Assembly (NCBI GenBank): GCA_020627925.1
Contig: JAHDFY010000006.1
Span: forward strand, 1 to 64,000
Length of the DNA: 64,000 nucleotides
DNA from: a bacterium
GTDB taxonomy: Bacteria; Patescibacteriota; Gracilibacteria; Absconditabacterales; Absconditicoccaceae
Direction: 5' to 3'
Part shown: positions 41,321-52,558 of the stretch, piece by piece
Layout of the letters: each line of letters opens with the position of its first letter
Position numbering within the stretch: position 1 is the stretch's first letter
Program-made: the position numbers and the translations under genes
The notes under the pieces: generated by a model
Database searches by the model: none
The model's input: the letters and a program-made list of their open reading frames with translations, nothing else
What the model was told of the DNA's origin: nothing

Positions 41321-43561
41321 CTATTCCTTGAACGTTTTCATTGCTTCTACTACTTCCATTGTAAATTCTTCAAGGGGGATATTGAGAAATGTTTCACAGT
41401 TTTTGACATGTTCTCTATCAACTCCCGCTGCAAATTTTTTATCTTTGATCTTTTTCTTGATAGAACTTCGTTTCATTCCTTCAAACCCTTCCGGTCTCAT
41501 ACGCGCATATGCATACAATAGTCCACTGAGCTCGTCAACAGCCGCAAGATATTTTCTAATCAGCAGATTTACTGGTACTCCTGTTTTTTCTTCGTAATGC
41601 GACTTGATATCATCAACCAGTGCCTGTGGCAAATTGATTTCTTTGACAATGGTATCAAAATGTTCTCCCAAGTGGAGTGCAGGATCTTTGTTGATGTGAT
41701 CCCAATCTATATCGTGAAGTAGTCCAGCCAAATACCAGACATGCTCGTCTTGATTTAATTTTTTTGCAAAATATTCCATGATGTGACCAACTTGTTCACA
41801 GTGTAATTTGGTCTCTGTGAGATATTTTTCTGTCAATGCATGTGCTTGTGATCTGTCAGGAACGTTCTCATAGCTCACTGTTACTGTTTCCTCTTGAGAA
41901 GAGGGAGATGCTGCACTAGCAACATTTGCGGTTGTTCCTGTTTGTGTATTTGCTTCAGGCTTGATTAATGGAAACAAGATAACATCTCTAATATTGGTTT
42001 GTTCTGTCAAAATAGCCAAAATTCTACCAATTCCCATTCCCCAACCTGATTGAGGAGGCATTCCATATTCCATTGCTTTGACAAAATCATCATCACCAGC
42101 AGTTGCTTCTTCATCTCCTCTAGCAAGCGCTCCTGCTTGTTCATCAAAATTAGCTTGTTGCAAGAGAGGATCCACCAACTCTGAGTAAGCTTTGATGAGT
42201 TCCCAACCATTAACCAGCAATTGCCATTGCTCTACCATATTGGCGTCTGTGTCGCTGACACGCGCAAGCGGTTGCATTGTTTTGGGATAATTATAAATGA
42301 AGGCAGGTCAAACAATTTGTGGCCTGGTTACTTTCTTGTATAGATAGTCGATCAACGTAGCGGTTGCTTGCATGTGAATGCCTTCCCAGTGATGTCCTTT
42401 TGCTTGTATGTCGGCTCTTAATCTGTCTTCATCCTCTGGTCCATATTGTGAAACATCAATACCAGAATCTTTTTTGATTTGTTCGATATAATCAACACGT
42501 TGCCACGGAGTAGTAAAGTCAACTTCTTTGGTAGTACCTTTCTTGTCTGTGACTTTTATGATTCTGCTTAATGCCGGTACTTTATCAAAAATACAATCAA
42601 ACATTTGTTCGGTAAATTTCATGTTGTCTTCAAAATTCCAGTAAGCAGCATAGTGTTCGATCATAGTAAATTCTTGGTGATGACTCGGGTCAGATCATTC
42701 ATTACGGAAATCTTTCGCTACTTCAAAAACCTTTTCAAACATACCAACAGTTGCTTTTTTGAGCGCAGTTTCTGGCGAAATCCTTAGATACATAGGCATA
42801 TCAAAAGCATTGTGATGGGTCACAAATGGTGCAGCAGCGGCTCCCGAAGCAGAGTTACCCAGTACTGGTGTTTCAATTTCCATGAAGCCATTGTCGTGAT
42901 AGAAATCTCTAATGGTTTTCAAAAAAGTTGATCTTAGCTTCATTCTTTTGCGTGTTGATTCGTTGTGAATCATGTCTAAGTATCTTTGTCTATATGCTGT
43001 TTCTTGACCCGCAACACCATGGAATTTGTCTCCCAAAGATTGCACTGCTTTTGCCAAAAAAGTGAATGATGAAACATAAATGGTGAGCTCTCCTTTGTGG
43101 GTATAAAACAACTCTCCATCAATTCCCATAAAATCACCTACATCAACAAACTTATCCATAAATTTGTATGCAGTGACTTCATCTCCTTTTGCATTGCTAA
43201 CATGCGCAACTGTTTCTATTACTTTGTCCCCTTCCACTTTGTTGAGATAGCAATGATCTCTATGAAACATTAATTGAATTTCTCCAGTTTCATCCATCAG
43301 TTTTCCAAACGACAGTTTTCCATGTGACCTAAAAAGCATCAAACGTCAGGCTGTTTTTACGTTGGGTTGGGGATTTTTGATGATATCGTTGACATCACGA
43401 AATGGTGATGTCCCTTCCAAATGTTTGCCGTGTTTGTCCACAAGTTTGCCAACCATTACCTGTTTATCAAATTTTTGAGCATAAGGATTTACGCCCATAG
43501 CACGCATTGCGTGTACTTTTTCGATACGAACATCACGTTCAGACATTTGCATTTGTGTCAT
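41321..43561 (-). CDS. lysS: Lysyl-tRNA synthetase fused to a C-terminal HD domain
   Basis: 746 aa against about 500 for class II LysRS. Residues 1-535 are a full LysRS: OB-fold anticodon domain, motif 2 FEVAKDFRNEG (Gly from TGA), and motif 3 GWGMGIGRILAILTEQTNIRDVILFP near 507-532. After a Ser/Ala/Thr linker (about 535-565) comes an HD phosphohydrolase-like domain: H587, then the HD pair in LLHDIDWDH (616-617), with a further Asp in AAVDELSGLLYA. HD domains of this size often hydrolyse nucleotides or cyclic compounds. Four in-frame TGA codons. The start MTQMQMS has three near Met; the first is used here. Confidence 0.93.
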
Positions 43562-43656
43562 AATTAATCATCATAGTATAAACAAGGCTTTTATAGTGTT
43601 CTTTTCTCAGTTTTCAAGTTGCTATCGTAGATTTTACAACAACAAAAATACAATAC

Positions 43657-43689
43657 AAAAAAACTCCACCTCTAATCAAGAGGGGAGTT
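43657..43689 (-). terminator. Terminator after the Pro/Thr-rich gene
   Basis: On the minus strand AACTCCCCTCT (43689-43679) pairs with AGAGGTGGAGTT (43673-43662), followed by six T residues. Confidence 0.8.
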
Positions 43690-43703
43690 CGGTAGATTTT
43701 TCT

Positions 43704-44405
43704 TTATTGTGATGGCATAGAAGGAGTTGTTGAAGCGACTGTCTCAGTAGTTTGTGCTGCCTGGGTAGTCGTAGGCGCAGTAGTTGTCGGAGCTGCTGGT
43801 GATACTACTGGTGTTGGCGTCACTGCAGGAGGAGTAGCAGGTTTTGTTTGAGGAACTGGTGCTTTAGTAACAACAGGCGGTGTCGGTGTTGTTTCCACTG
43901 GTTTGGGAGTCTCCAAAGGCGTTGTAGAAACTTCCGCTGCATTGCTTTTTGTTTGGTTCGCTACCGTTGCTTCAGGAGCTGGAGGAGTTGCGACAGGGGA
44001 AGGAGTTGTCTCTGGTGTTACAACAGGTTGTGGAGCAACAACTTTTTGTGGCTGCTTAGGCATAGGTGTTTGCACGGTTGCTTCTTTTTGTAAAGATTTC
44101 TTATCTTGTTCATGAAGATATTGATTGATTTGATTCACAAAATTATGAAGATTGGCAAGATCGCTTTCAAGGTTTGCAACTCTTTGTTCAAGGGCGTTGC
44201 CCGTGACAGTAGGGGCTGCTGTAGTGGGTGTTGTTTGCTGCGGTGCAGATACTGCCGCATTTGCTGCAACAGGAGAAGCATTTACTTGTGCTCACGGAGT
44301 AGCAGAAGCTTGTTGTGGTGTTGCCTCTTTTTTCTTTGCACCTAAACCAACCATTCAAAGCATCCCTTCAATAGTGTTGTTAAATGTATCTTCAAAGCTT
44401 GCCAT
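43704..44405 (-). CDS. Pro/Thr/Ala-rich low-complexity protein, 233 aa
   Basis: A short N-terminus (about 1-30) with a hydrophobic patch GMLGMVGLG, a low-complexity linker, a predicted coiled coil near 74-105 (LEQRVANLESDLANLHNFVNQ), and about 120 residues made of Thr, Pro, Ala and Val (TPPAVTPTPVVSP). No signal peptide. The composition suggests a flexible stalk or wall-spanning region. Two in-frame TGA codons near the start, none in the repeat region. Confidence 0.75.
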
Positions 44406-44564
44406 TATTACAAAAAATATTACCGATTAAAATAACTTAATACCCAAAGCTAATCTGTACCAAGTATAACCACAAGTAATAAAAACACCAACAATCAAAA
44501 AAGCCAGATCCATTAGGACCTGACAAAAAATATTTTTATGTTATAGTATGATGTGCTAGGTGTT

Positions 44565-45899
44565 TTAGAGTGTTTCTTTTGTGACAAAACCTCCTGAGAC
44601 ACAACCATTTTCTTCTCCTAATGATACTGCTTTGGCTCTATATGGAGCAAAAGGGCTTCCTGAGTAACTTACTTCTCGGTTTGCAGCGATTCCTTTGAGT
44701 ACAAGATAGGTATCACACGATACTTTTGTTTGTGGTTTAATCTTTTTTCCTATCATTCTTTTGAGCGCAGCTGTGTTGAATGCTCCATAGTCTGCATCAA
44801 ATTTACTGATATAAGTGAATGATGTTTTTTTGGTAGAAGATGGTGAGAGAGTATAGCGTTGTACCAAATAAGGAATAATAACGCGATAACTTAGATAACC
44901 ACTAGGAAAATCTGTTGTATTTTCTTGAGTACTATCGAGGTTACTGTTGGTATTATTGTCAGAAACTTGTCCGGTTGTAGTGCTTGTTTCTATTGTCTCA
45001 AGATCACTTGGAACAGTTCCAGTAGTGCTGTTTCCTGTTGAGGTAGTACCTGTTTGTGTGATGCCTGTTGCAACAACTCCCGTCCCTACAACTGCTCCCG
45101 AAATAGTAGCGATTTGTCCGGTCGTGTTGTCTCCTGTTAGAATGTTTCCTGTTGTTGTATTTTGTGGTGTTACTTCTCCTGTTGTCGCGTTTCCTGTGGC
45201 AAAAAATTCATCGATATAATGATTAATACTGTCCATCACATCTATTTGTTGTAGTTGATCGCTCGTAGGAAGATAGGCGGTAACTCCGGCAATAATGCTC
45301 ACAAACAACGCAGCAAAGGTAGTTAGCTTAAATGTTCGAAGTTTCCATATATTGTTTCCGTTGATAAGTCATAGTCCTTTGATCATCACAAGCAAGATGA
45401 GAACCATTGACCATAAACTTACTGATGCTCTTGCCCACCAAGACAGATTTTCAAGAACAAACCATACCACGCAAGCAAGCGTCAATGTTACCCAAAAAGC
45501 CCAATCAGTAGAAAGCATTTTTCTATGTCCTACATAAATTCCTCTTTGATGGATATGTGTATAACCAATTGCTATAACACTGAAGAAAAGCAAGGTCCCT
45601 GCTAGCATAGCTACAAGTCCTCGCATATTAGTTGCGTATACCAAGTAGAAATCAATGGTCAACGTCAATAACACGAAAACGGGAAAAAACACATATGACG
45701 CGACTTTGTTCTTTTGTTCTTTTTGGTCTTCGCTTGCCATCGTTTGGTAAATAAACGCAGCCCCCAAAAACAAAAGACAATTAAAAATTCCCATGCTGAC
45801 CAATATGGTCGTCAGCGATAGTCGTGGCAGTAGCGCACCAATCACGATCGGCTCAATACCAAGAACGATCATTCCTAACAACAGTAATCACAAATGCAT
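44565..45899 (-). CDS. Polytopic membrane protein with Thr-Gly-rich stalk and C-terminal surface domain, 444 aa
   Basis: About six hydrophobic segments in residues 1-215, then a 100-residue stalk with Thr-Gly every 4-7 residues (NTTTGNILTGDNTTGQ), then a folded C-terminal domain (about 335-444) that includes SCDTYLVLKGIAANREVSYSG. The stalk Gly are GGN, mostly from ACAGGA units, with no TGA, while the membrane part has TGA Gly. The C-terminal domain is likely displayed outside. Family not recognised. Confidence 0.75.
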
Positions 45900-46005
45900 T
45901 GCTTTATCTTCTATTTATATAAATCACCTTAGAAGATAACAAAAGGTCTGACCATTGCAACTATAATCTCTCCACAAATCGATAACTATTTGTTCAAAAT
46001 TAAAA

Positions 46006-46033
46006 CCCCTTAGGAAATTCCCAAGGAGCTTTA
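46006..46033 (-). terminator. Weak terminator after the 239-aa secreted protein gene
   Basis: On the minus strand CCTTGGGAATTTCCTAAGG, an imperfect hairpin, is followed by GGTTTTAATTTTG. Confidence 0.5.
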
Positions 46034-46058
46034 TTATGATTTTGATATTATTTCATTT

Positions 46059-46778
46059 TCACTTCAAATTGAAGTACTTTTCATCTATTTCACTGAAATT
46101 AACCTTTTTACCATTTATTTTATAGACAACTTGTGACAATGGTTGGTTACTGTAAAAGAAAATCTCTATCTTTGTACCTTTTTCATTATCTGTTTTGTCA
46201 ATTATTTGAATAGTATTAGATCCTCCTATTTCTTCATTAGAAAAATAAGAGTATAAAACATTATTCTTTTTGAGAAAAATATATGCTACATAATCTTCAC
46301 CTTTCTCTTTTATTATGTGTATTAGTTCTTTTATTTTGAGGGAAGCTGGTTTTTGACTTTCCAAAAAGGTTTTTGTATGGTAAGGAAGGTAACTTACAAT
46401 ATTATCAAAGATCTCTGTTACCTCTCTTATTATCGCTTTCTTTTTATTTGAAGGGAGTAAGGTAAAGTACTCCCCATTCAATAAGTTGTATTCAAACTCA
46501 GCATTTTGCTGAAAATTTATTACAATATGCTGCTTGTTTGTTGTTTTGATACCCATTGAAGAGTATTTGTTATGCTCATCTAAATAAACAGTATATTGAC
46601 TACCATTATCCATGAGAAAGTAGTAATTTCCATTTTCTAATTTTTTGCCACCACTCATTATGTGGCTTTTAACATCATTTGCCAAGTCCTGCCACGTAGA
46701 TTCTACTTGAGCATTGGTAAGTGTAGCAGTAAATAAAATAATGGCAAAAAGGCTCGATAAGTTTTTAAATGTTTTCAC
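46059..46778 (-). CDS. Secreted protein of unknown function, 239 aa
   Basis: Signal peptide MKTFKNLSSLFAIILFTATLTNAQ, a Bacteroidota-style sequence ending in AQ. The mature protein is mixed alpha/beta with two Gly-Gly turns and no Cys. No TGA among eleven Gly codons. It stands alone, away from the neighbours' operons. The coding style differs from the TGA-rich genes on both sides, which supports recent transfer. Family not recognised. Confidence 0.78.
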   Translation of the reverse strand: MKTFKNLSSLFAIILFTATLTNAQVESTWQDLANDVKSHIMSGGKKLENGNYYFLMDNGSQYTVYLDEHNKYSSMGIKTTNKQHIVINFQQNAEFEYNLLNGEYFTLLPSNKKKAIIREVTEIFDNIVSYLPYHTKTFLESQKPASLKIKELIHIIKEKGEDYVAYIFLKKNNVLYSYFSNEEIGGSNTIQIIDKTDNEKGTKIEIFFYSNQPLSQVVYKINGKKVNFSEIDEKYFNLK

Positions 46779-46940
46779 GTAATTGTTTTTTTAATTTCGA
46801 AATTTTATTAACGTTATTTTTTAATGATTTATTTATAGTATGTCAATGGTTTTTGCAAAAAACTAACTCACTCTATCGCTTGAAAAAGCATGATAGAGTC
46901 TTATTTTATTGCTAGTGAGTTTTTATTTTGTGTGTAGTTG

Positions 46941-47852
46941 ATGACGTTGCTTCCTCCCTATCATGGTAGCCCAATGAGAATTGATGTTTTTTTGGCGGGG
47001 CGCTTTGAGTACTCTAGAAGTTTTTTTCATCATATTATCAAGAGATGAGGAGTGACGGTCAATGACAAGCAAATCAAAAAATCGTATAAATTACAGGAAG
47101 GCGATCAGATTATTATCGATGATTTGCAAAGGTATCTTGAGCCGATAATGTTGGAAGAAGCACCAGCGATAGATATTCCTATTGTTTATGAGACCGACCA
47201 TATTTTGGTCATCAATAAGCCCAAAGGTGTCCTTTCTCATCCTAATTCGGTGCGGGATGTGCAAACACCTTCTGTCGTGGGATTTTTGTACCATAAATAC
47301 AAAAATTTACCGAGCACAGGTTCTTTTATTAGATCGGGGCTGATTCATAGGTTAGACAAAGAGACAGATGGACTGATGATCGTAGCAAAAACAGAGCAAT
47401 GACTCGCTCATTTCAAAAAACTTTTTAGTGCAAAATCGGAGGCAGACTCCATTCACGACAAAGAATCAATCCCGTTGCGTAAGTATTATCGTGCGTCCTG
47501 TTATCTCACGTCTTCATGACGTTCATTCTTGGATACGATTGAAAAATTCCCTTATTATGTACAAAGAGATGTCGTACCACAGACACCTCGTTCGGTGGTC
47601 AAGCATGGCATCACAAAAATAATGAAGGTACAAAATATTGATCAACAAACAGTACAAATCGATCTAGAAATATTGACAGGTCGTACTCATCAAATTAGAT
47701 ACCACCTTTCATACTATGGACTGCCTATTATCGGAGATTATCTATACGGTCAGTGAGATGATCAAAATCCTATGGCATTGACTGCTTATCAGTTAGCGTT
47801 TCAAGATATAGATGGGAAAACAAAAACACTAACACTAACACTTCCCTCGTAG
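46941..47852 (+). CDS. RluA/RluD-family 23S rRNA or tRNA pseudouridine synthase
   Basis: 303 aa. An S4-like N-terminal part (RSFFHHIIKRGGVTVNDKQIKKSYKLQEGDQI, with TGA for one Gly) is followed by the catalytic domain: DHILVINKPKGVLSHP, then HRLDKETDGLMIVAK with the catalytic Asp, and LLTGRTHQIRYH-like LEILTGRTHQIRYHLS. The enzyme isomerises uridine to pseudouridine in rRNA. Which site it modifies cannot be told. Four in-frame TGA codons. Confidence 0.93.
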
Positions 47853-47861
47853 GAGAAATAA

Positions 47862-47894
47862 AAAAAACTACTCATTTGAGAGTAGTTTTTTATA
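47862..47894. terminator. Bidirectional terminator
   Basis: AACTACTC-ATTTGA-GAGTAGTT between A-run and T-run, shared by the pseudouridine synthase gene and the converging small membrane protein gene, whose stop lies in its 3' flank. Confidence 0.8.
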
Positions 47895-48183
47895 AAAACA
47901 TATAACTAAATGCTAGTATTAATCAGAGGATAGTACCTATAATAAATGATTTGACATAAATACCTGTTGTCTTTGTTTCGGGGTGTTTGTTGTGTTCTCG
48001 TATGTGGGCAATAAGGTATCCCAACATAAGACCACAAAACAGCAAATATCCTGGCATAAGAAATTGAAAAATAGTGTGATATGCCTGACCTTGAATTAGT
48101 TGTTGCCCTCTCAAGTAAAAAACCCCCACAACAAGTGTGAGCAACAAAAAAATGAATTTTATAACGTCATAAAGAAGAATCAT
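47890..48183 (-). CDS. Small membrane protein, 97 aa
   Basis: Three hydrophobic segments (about 5-24, 40-62 and 78-96) separated by short charged loops. One TGA (residue 88) adds the last helix. It follows the small lipoprotein gene by 50 bases on the same strand. Family not recognised. Confidence 0.65.
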
Positions 48184-48233
48184 CGGTACCGACTGATCAG
48201 AAAAACATAAAGTAGAGTAGTATCTTATTCTGA

Positions 48234-48437
48234 TTAGTTATTGTTTGCTTCTTCTTCGATAGTCTTTTCTATAAATTGGAAGAAATCTTCTATTTCTTTA
48301 TCTTCTGCTGCAGGAGTTATTTCTCCTCCTGTTTCTGTTGGATTTGCGATTTCTGATGGATTATTATTCGGTCCAAGACCACATCCAGCAAAAATAATCA
48401 TACTCATTCATGCAAAAAGTACGAGAATTCTTTTCAT
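48234..48437 (-). CDS. Small lipoprotein, 67 aa
   Basis: Short gene with signal peptide and lipobox IIFAGC (Cys19), then an acidic linker (EIANPTETGGEITPAAED) and a helix to the C-terminus. A TGA at residue 10 lies in the signal sequence, so the standard code hides the gene. It would be tethered to the outer face of the membrane. Function unknown. Confidence 0.7.
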
Positions 48438-48562
48438 GGTGAGAACTATAATAATATCTAAATAGTGAATCCACTATATTGTTTACCTAGGTGTTTGCAA
48501 GTCTATCCTTGTGGTAAGCTATTGTTTTCTTTCAAAGTCAAGAATCTTTTTTGTCACTTCTT

Positions 48563-48590
48563 TGCAATTTTTACGTATTCTATTATAGTG
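48563..48590 (+). promoter_or_regulatory. Predicted sigma70-type promoter of the surface operon
   Basis: TTGCAA (48563-48568), 16-base spacer, TATAGT (48585-48590), 40 bases before the beta-propeller gene. Confidence 0.5.
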
Positions 48591-48629
48591 ACACTAATAC
48601 AATTACTTTATTTTTTGATTGTAATGTTT

Positions 48630-51017
48630 ATGAAAAAATTAGGTGTAGTGTTGAGTGTTTTATTGATATGAAACACTGCCTTTGCTCAAACTACTGACAA
48701 TTCTCTTATTGACGAGGTTGATAAGGCGCAACAAAAACAATTAGAAACAGTACAAGAACAATTTTCATTTCAAGCATTTGAATCATGTGTTGATATGAAT
48801 AGTGTTTTGACTGATTGGATCAAAAAGTTTGAAAATCAATATCCTGATTACAGAAGAGGGGGCATTATAGAAACCTTCGCTGTTGATGGAAATACTTTTG
48901 CACCAGAAGATGCTGATTTTGATGATGCAGCAGCTCCAGCAATGCTAAAATCAACACAAAATAACCTAGCAGGAGGTGCAGACACTGAAGAAGTAGCATT
49001 TTCCGAGACTAATCTACAAAAAAAAGGTGTTGATGAGCCAGAAATTATCAAGAGTAATGGGGAATTTCTCTATTACTATAATCAACAAGAAAGAAAAGTA
49101 TCAGTAATTAAAACACCATTACAGGCAAATAAATCAAGTTTTGATTATGATCTTACTGATGTGTTGTCAGAAATTGCAATTCCTCAAACAATGAATGATG
49201 TAGAAATGTTTTTGTATGGAGATAAATTGGTCCTTGCAGGAACAAGACGGTTGCAATTTGATATCCCTCACTCAATTATTAGTAAGCGTTCAAGAACAGT
49301 TGTAGCTATTTATGATATGTCTGATGTAAAAAATCCTAACCTTATCAAATTTCATGATATTGATGGGTCGCTCAATAATATGAGAATGATAGACAATAAA
49401 CTTTACGTTCTAACCTACCTTCCTCTCAATTGGCATCAATTTTTTGCTTATTCTTGAGATATACCAGAATGACTGGAAGCATCACAACAAAGTCTACCAA
49501 AAGTGTATTCAGTAGGAGCAGACAACAAAGTAGAATTACATACAACTGATTGTCAAAAAGTAAGTTATGTGATGCCTTCGGATGAAACAATCAAACAATC
49601 TGGTCTTTCACCACAATTCACTATGATTACCGCTCTTGATATTGAGAAACACGATGTGGAAACAACAATAGCTTTTGGTAATGCATGACAAATACACATG
49701 TCTGCCGATTCACTGTATATGGTTCAAAATCACTGGGTTCCAGATAATTATTATATGGACTGTCCAAGAGGAATGGCATGTATTAGGCCTCGTATGTGAG
49801 GAGGAGAATATTCGCTTATTCATAAGTTTGCTATAGATGAGATGAGCGTTTTATACAAAAACTCTAATGTTGTCCCAGGAAGCATGCTTACCCAATATAG
49901 TATGGATGAGGACAGAAATGGTTTTTTCAGAATTCTTACATCAGTCTGGTCTCCTGAACAAGCAACAAACTTCTATGTTTTAGACAATAAGTTAGAGTTA
50001 GAAGGAAAACTAGAATGAATTGAACCAGGAGAACGTTTCCAATCATCAAGATATATTGGCGACAAGCTCTACTTGGTGACGTTCAGGCAAGTTGATCCAT
50101 TATTTGTAGTAGATATTGCAAACCCAGCAACACCAAAAATCATAGGAGAGTTAAAAATACCTGGTTTTTCTACCTATCTTCACCCTATGGGAGGCTTGGA
50201 AAACAACAAACAATACCTTATTGGTCTTGGTCATGATGCAGACGAAAACGGTCGTAGACAAGGGTTGCAATTGTCGTTGTATGAAGTTGATTACCAAGAA
50301 AAAGAAACCGTTGAGTCAAAATGTAGTTGGCTTGAAGCAAATGAAAAAGAATACAACAAATGTAAAGCAGAAGTGAATCCAGAAAATATTCGTGTATCGC
50401 AAATCGACTCTCTCATTCAATGAGGAGAAGGAAGTCGATCAGAAGCAATGCAAAACCCAAGAATGTTTGTGATGAATACTGATTTTGACGTCACACTACC
50501 AATGTTGCTCAAAGAGAAGGAAGAAGGAGGACAAAATTGTCAAGTATTCTATGATGCGAACAATAAAGAAGTTGGTAAAGAATGTTATGATATAGAAACA
50601 TATGTAACCAAATTTCTTTGACTTAAATCATTCGCTTTTGACAAAAAAGACGGTATTAAAGAAATTAAAAGCGTTGATTATCAAGAGATGCTAGAAAAAA
50701 CAATGATGATACACGATGATAGATATAATCAAGGAATTTCTTCTCGACAATTGCATGATCTTATGATGAGAGTTGGTTTCATTGGAGATACTATGTACTC
50801 AATCAACAATGATTTCGCACACTTTTTCAATGCTGAACAAGAAAGATACCTCAATTTTGATCCTATTTTGCAAGGCCAAAAAGTAAACTGTGACACATTA
50901 GATGCTAGACAATGTGAAATCAATCCACAATGTGAAGCTATACGAGAAAACCCACCATGTGATGCAGAAGCGTGTATAGAAATTGTGAATTATGTCGGAT
51001 GTAGAGAAATTGAATAG
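48630..51017 (+). CDS. Secreted beta-propeller domain protein, 795 aa
   Basis: Signal peptide MKKLGVVLSVLLIGNTAFAQ (an in-frame ATG at 48624 adds two residues). The mature chain carries the family motif SETNLQKKGVDEPEIIKSNGEFLYYY, matching SETNxQVxGVDExDIVKTDG of the beta-propeller family PF09826, followed by repeated VVAIYDMSDVKNPNLI-type blades. Near the C-terminus is a Cys-rich segment (about 735-790, eight Cys) likely held by disulfides. Several in-frame TGA codons. It heads an operon with a small membrane-anchored protein and an SLH-like protein. Confidence 0.87.
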
Positions 51018-51040
51018 TATTTAGAAATAGTAATCGTTCT

Positions 51041-51691
51041 ATGAAATATCAAATAATGTGAGTAATGATCATTGTACTGATAGGCTTAACAGCTTATCAG
51101 TTTCAATGGTTACAGCAAATAAAACCACACAAAACCAATGCTATCAATGAAAAAATACACTCATGAACAGTCGCGAGTAAAGATGTTTCAGTAATTTTTC
51201 CTGACTTGCAAGTTACATTGATTTCATGATGGATATCTTCCACAGAAGAAAAAGTATTTGAAGGACAGCATCGACGTACAAAAACATACGAAAAAAATGG
51301 TTATATGATCAAATTGGTGCAAAGACAAAAAAGCGTGTTGGATAACGGAGGTGGAGCATTACTCAATTCTCTTGACTATGTAAAACTTCCTACCAACTTG
51401 AATGCTGAATTTTGGAGAAACAACACTCCATATTCTCTTGAGTGAATAGGGCCTTGATCTGGTCCCATTCCTGTCTATATGGATTTGTTTGTATTGGATG
51501 AGCTTTTTGAAACACCACAGCATGTTGGTAGTACAAAATATTTTTGAAAAGCATTGAGTGAATTAAATATGGGGAGTTCTGCTCTGATGGCAAATTATCT
51601 AATTCCTGTCACCGTAGAACAATACAAAGCAGGTGATTACAATCAATCCCTTCTCAATGAAATGGATCAAATTATTGAATCCCTTTGATAG
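51041..51691 (+). CDS. Membrane-anchored hypothetical protein, 216 aa
   Basis: A single N-terminal hydrophobic segment (MKYQIMGVMIIVLIGLTAYQFQW) and a soluble extracytoplasmic part. Seven in-frame TGA codons; the frame ends Gly-TAG. It starts 23 bases after the beta-propeller stop and precedes the SLH-like gene by 27 bases, so the three are probably one transcript. Family not recognised. Confidence 0.72.
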
Positions 51692-51718
51692 TAGTCTTTA
51701 CTTTATTGCAAAATACTC

Positions 51719-52363
51719 ATGAGATATCTTTTTTTATGTGTTCTTGCCTTGATGCAATTAACCAACATCTATGCATTAGATCTAGGACAAGCACTGCAAT
51801 TAACGCAATCTCAAATACAAGGAGAAATACCACAAGTCAATAATAATGAGTTAGAAGATGCCGTGGTATGGATGTTTGAACAATGATTAACCAAATTTGA
51901 CACTGTCACAGCCTTTGAACCTAACGGTACATTGACTAGAGAAGCCGCATCAAAATTTATTGGTGTTTTTGCGGTAAATACGCTAAAATTACAAGAAGAC
52001 AAACAAAAAAATACATGTGAGTTTTCTGATAATGCTACGGCTCATCAATGACTGTTGCCTAGTATTATGCAAGCTTGCTATATGGGTCTTTTCAAAGGAT
52101 CTGATGGTAAATTTTTACCAAAACAAAATCTTACCAATGGGCAAGCGCTGACGGTGTTGATGAAATCAGTATTGGGAGAATCACCAGATACTGTGTGATG
52201 AGATCATTTCTCTGATATATACCGCAACGCGGCAAAAGATTGGTGACTAGATATGAATAGCAATATTGCTCGTTCATCATCTTCGATGAGAGATGCTGCA
52301 GCAACAAGAGGTGATATTGCAATATTCATGTACAGAGTATGGAAACAATACAATCAAAAATAA
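51719..52363 (+). CDS. SLH-like surface protein, 214 aa
   Basis: Signal peptide MRYLFLCVLALMQLTNIYA. The mature chain contains SLH-type units: EPNGTLTREAASKFIGVFAV (TREA..), then FSDNATAHQGLLPSIMQACYMGLFKGSDGKFLPKQNLTNGQALTVL, and a third weaker unit ending TRGDIAIFMYRVW. SLH repeats bind wall polymers, so it may anchor the operon's surface complex. Five in-frame TGA codons, with a TGA TGA pair. Last gene of its operon, followed by a terminator. Confidence 0.85.
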
Positions 52364-52386
52364 TAACCACCTATCACAAAACCAAA

Positions 52387-52420
52387 AACATTCAATCTTT
52401 ATCGGTTGAGTGTTTTTTCA
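52387..52420 (+). terminator. Rho-independent terminator
   Basis: AACATTCAATC (52387-52397) pairs with GGTTGAGTGTT (52404-52414) with one G-U/A-C departure, then a T-run. Confidence 0.75.
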
Positions 52421-52457
52421 CCTCAAAAAAAAACTATCTCATAAGGCAAAAAATGTA

Positions 52458-52558
52458 ATACCTCAAAACTAGCAAAACGGAAGAGGTATATTGCTTGCGA
52501 AGCGTGCTAATGTTTGCATTAGTGAAGTTCTTTTACTATAGTAGTAGTGGAGCTTCAC
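52458..52558 (+). promoter_or_regulatory. Structured leader upstream of pnp
   Basis: Four neighbouring inverted repeats lie in the 317-base gap before pnp: ATACCTC/GAGGTAT (52458-52464 with 52483-52489), GCTTGC/GCGTGC (52493-52507), CTAATG/CATTAG (52507-52522) and a 9-pair GTGAAGTTC/GAGCTTCAC (52522-52530 with 52550-52558). The last two share bases, so they exclude each other. A TATAAT follows at 52564-52569, so part may lie upstream of the transcription start. In E. coli the pnp leader is a regulatory hairpin, but no homology is claimed. Confidence 0.4.

Noticed and set aside
44947-45219. 90-codon + strand frame rich in Val and Pro
   Set aside because: It is the mirror image of the Thr-Gly repeat stalk on the other strand.
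48465-48671. 68-codon + strand frame before the beta-propeller gene
   Set aside because: It overlaps the predicted promoter and start of the beta-propeller gene in another frame, and has no recognisable features.
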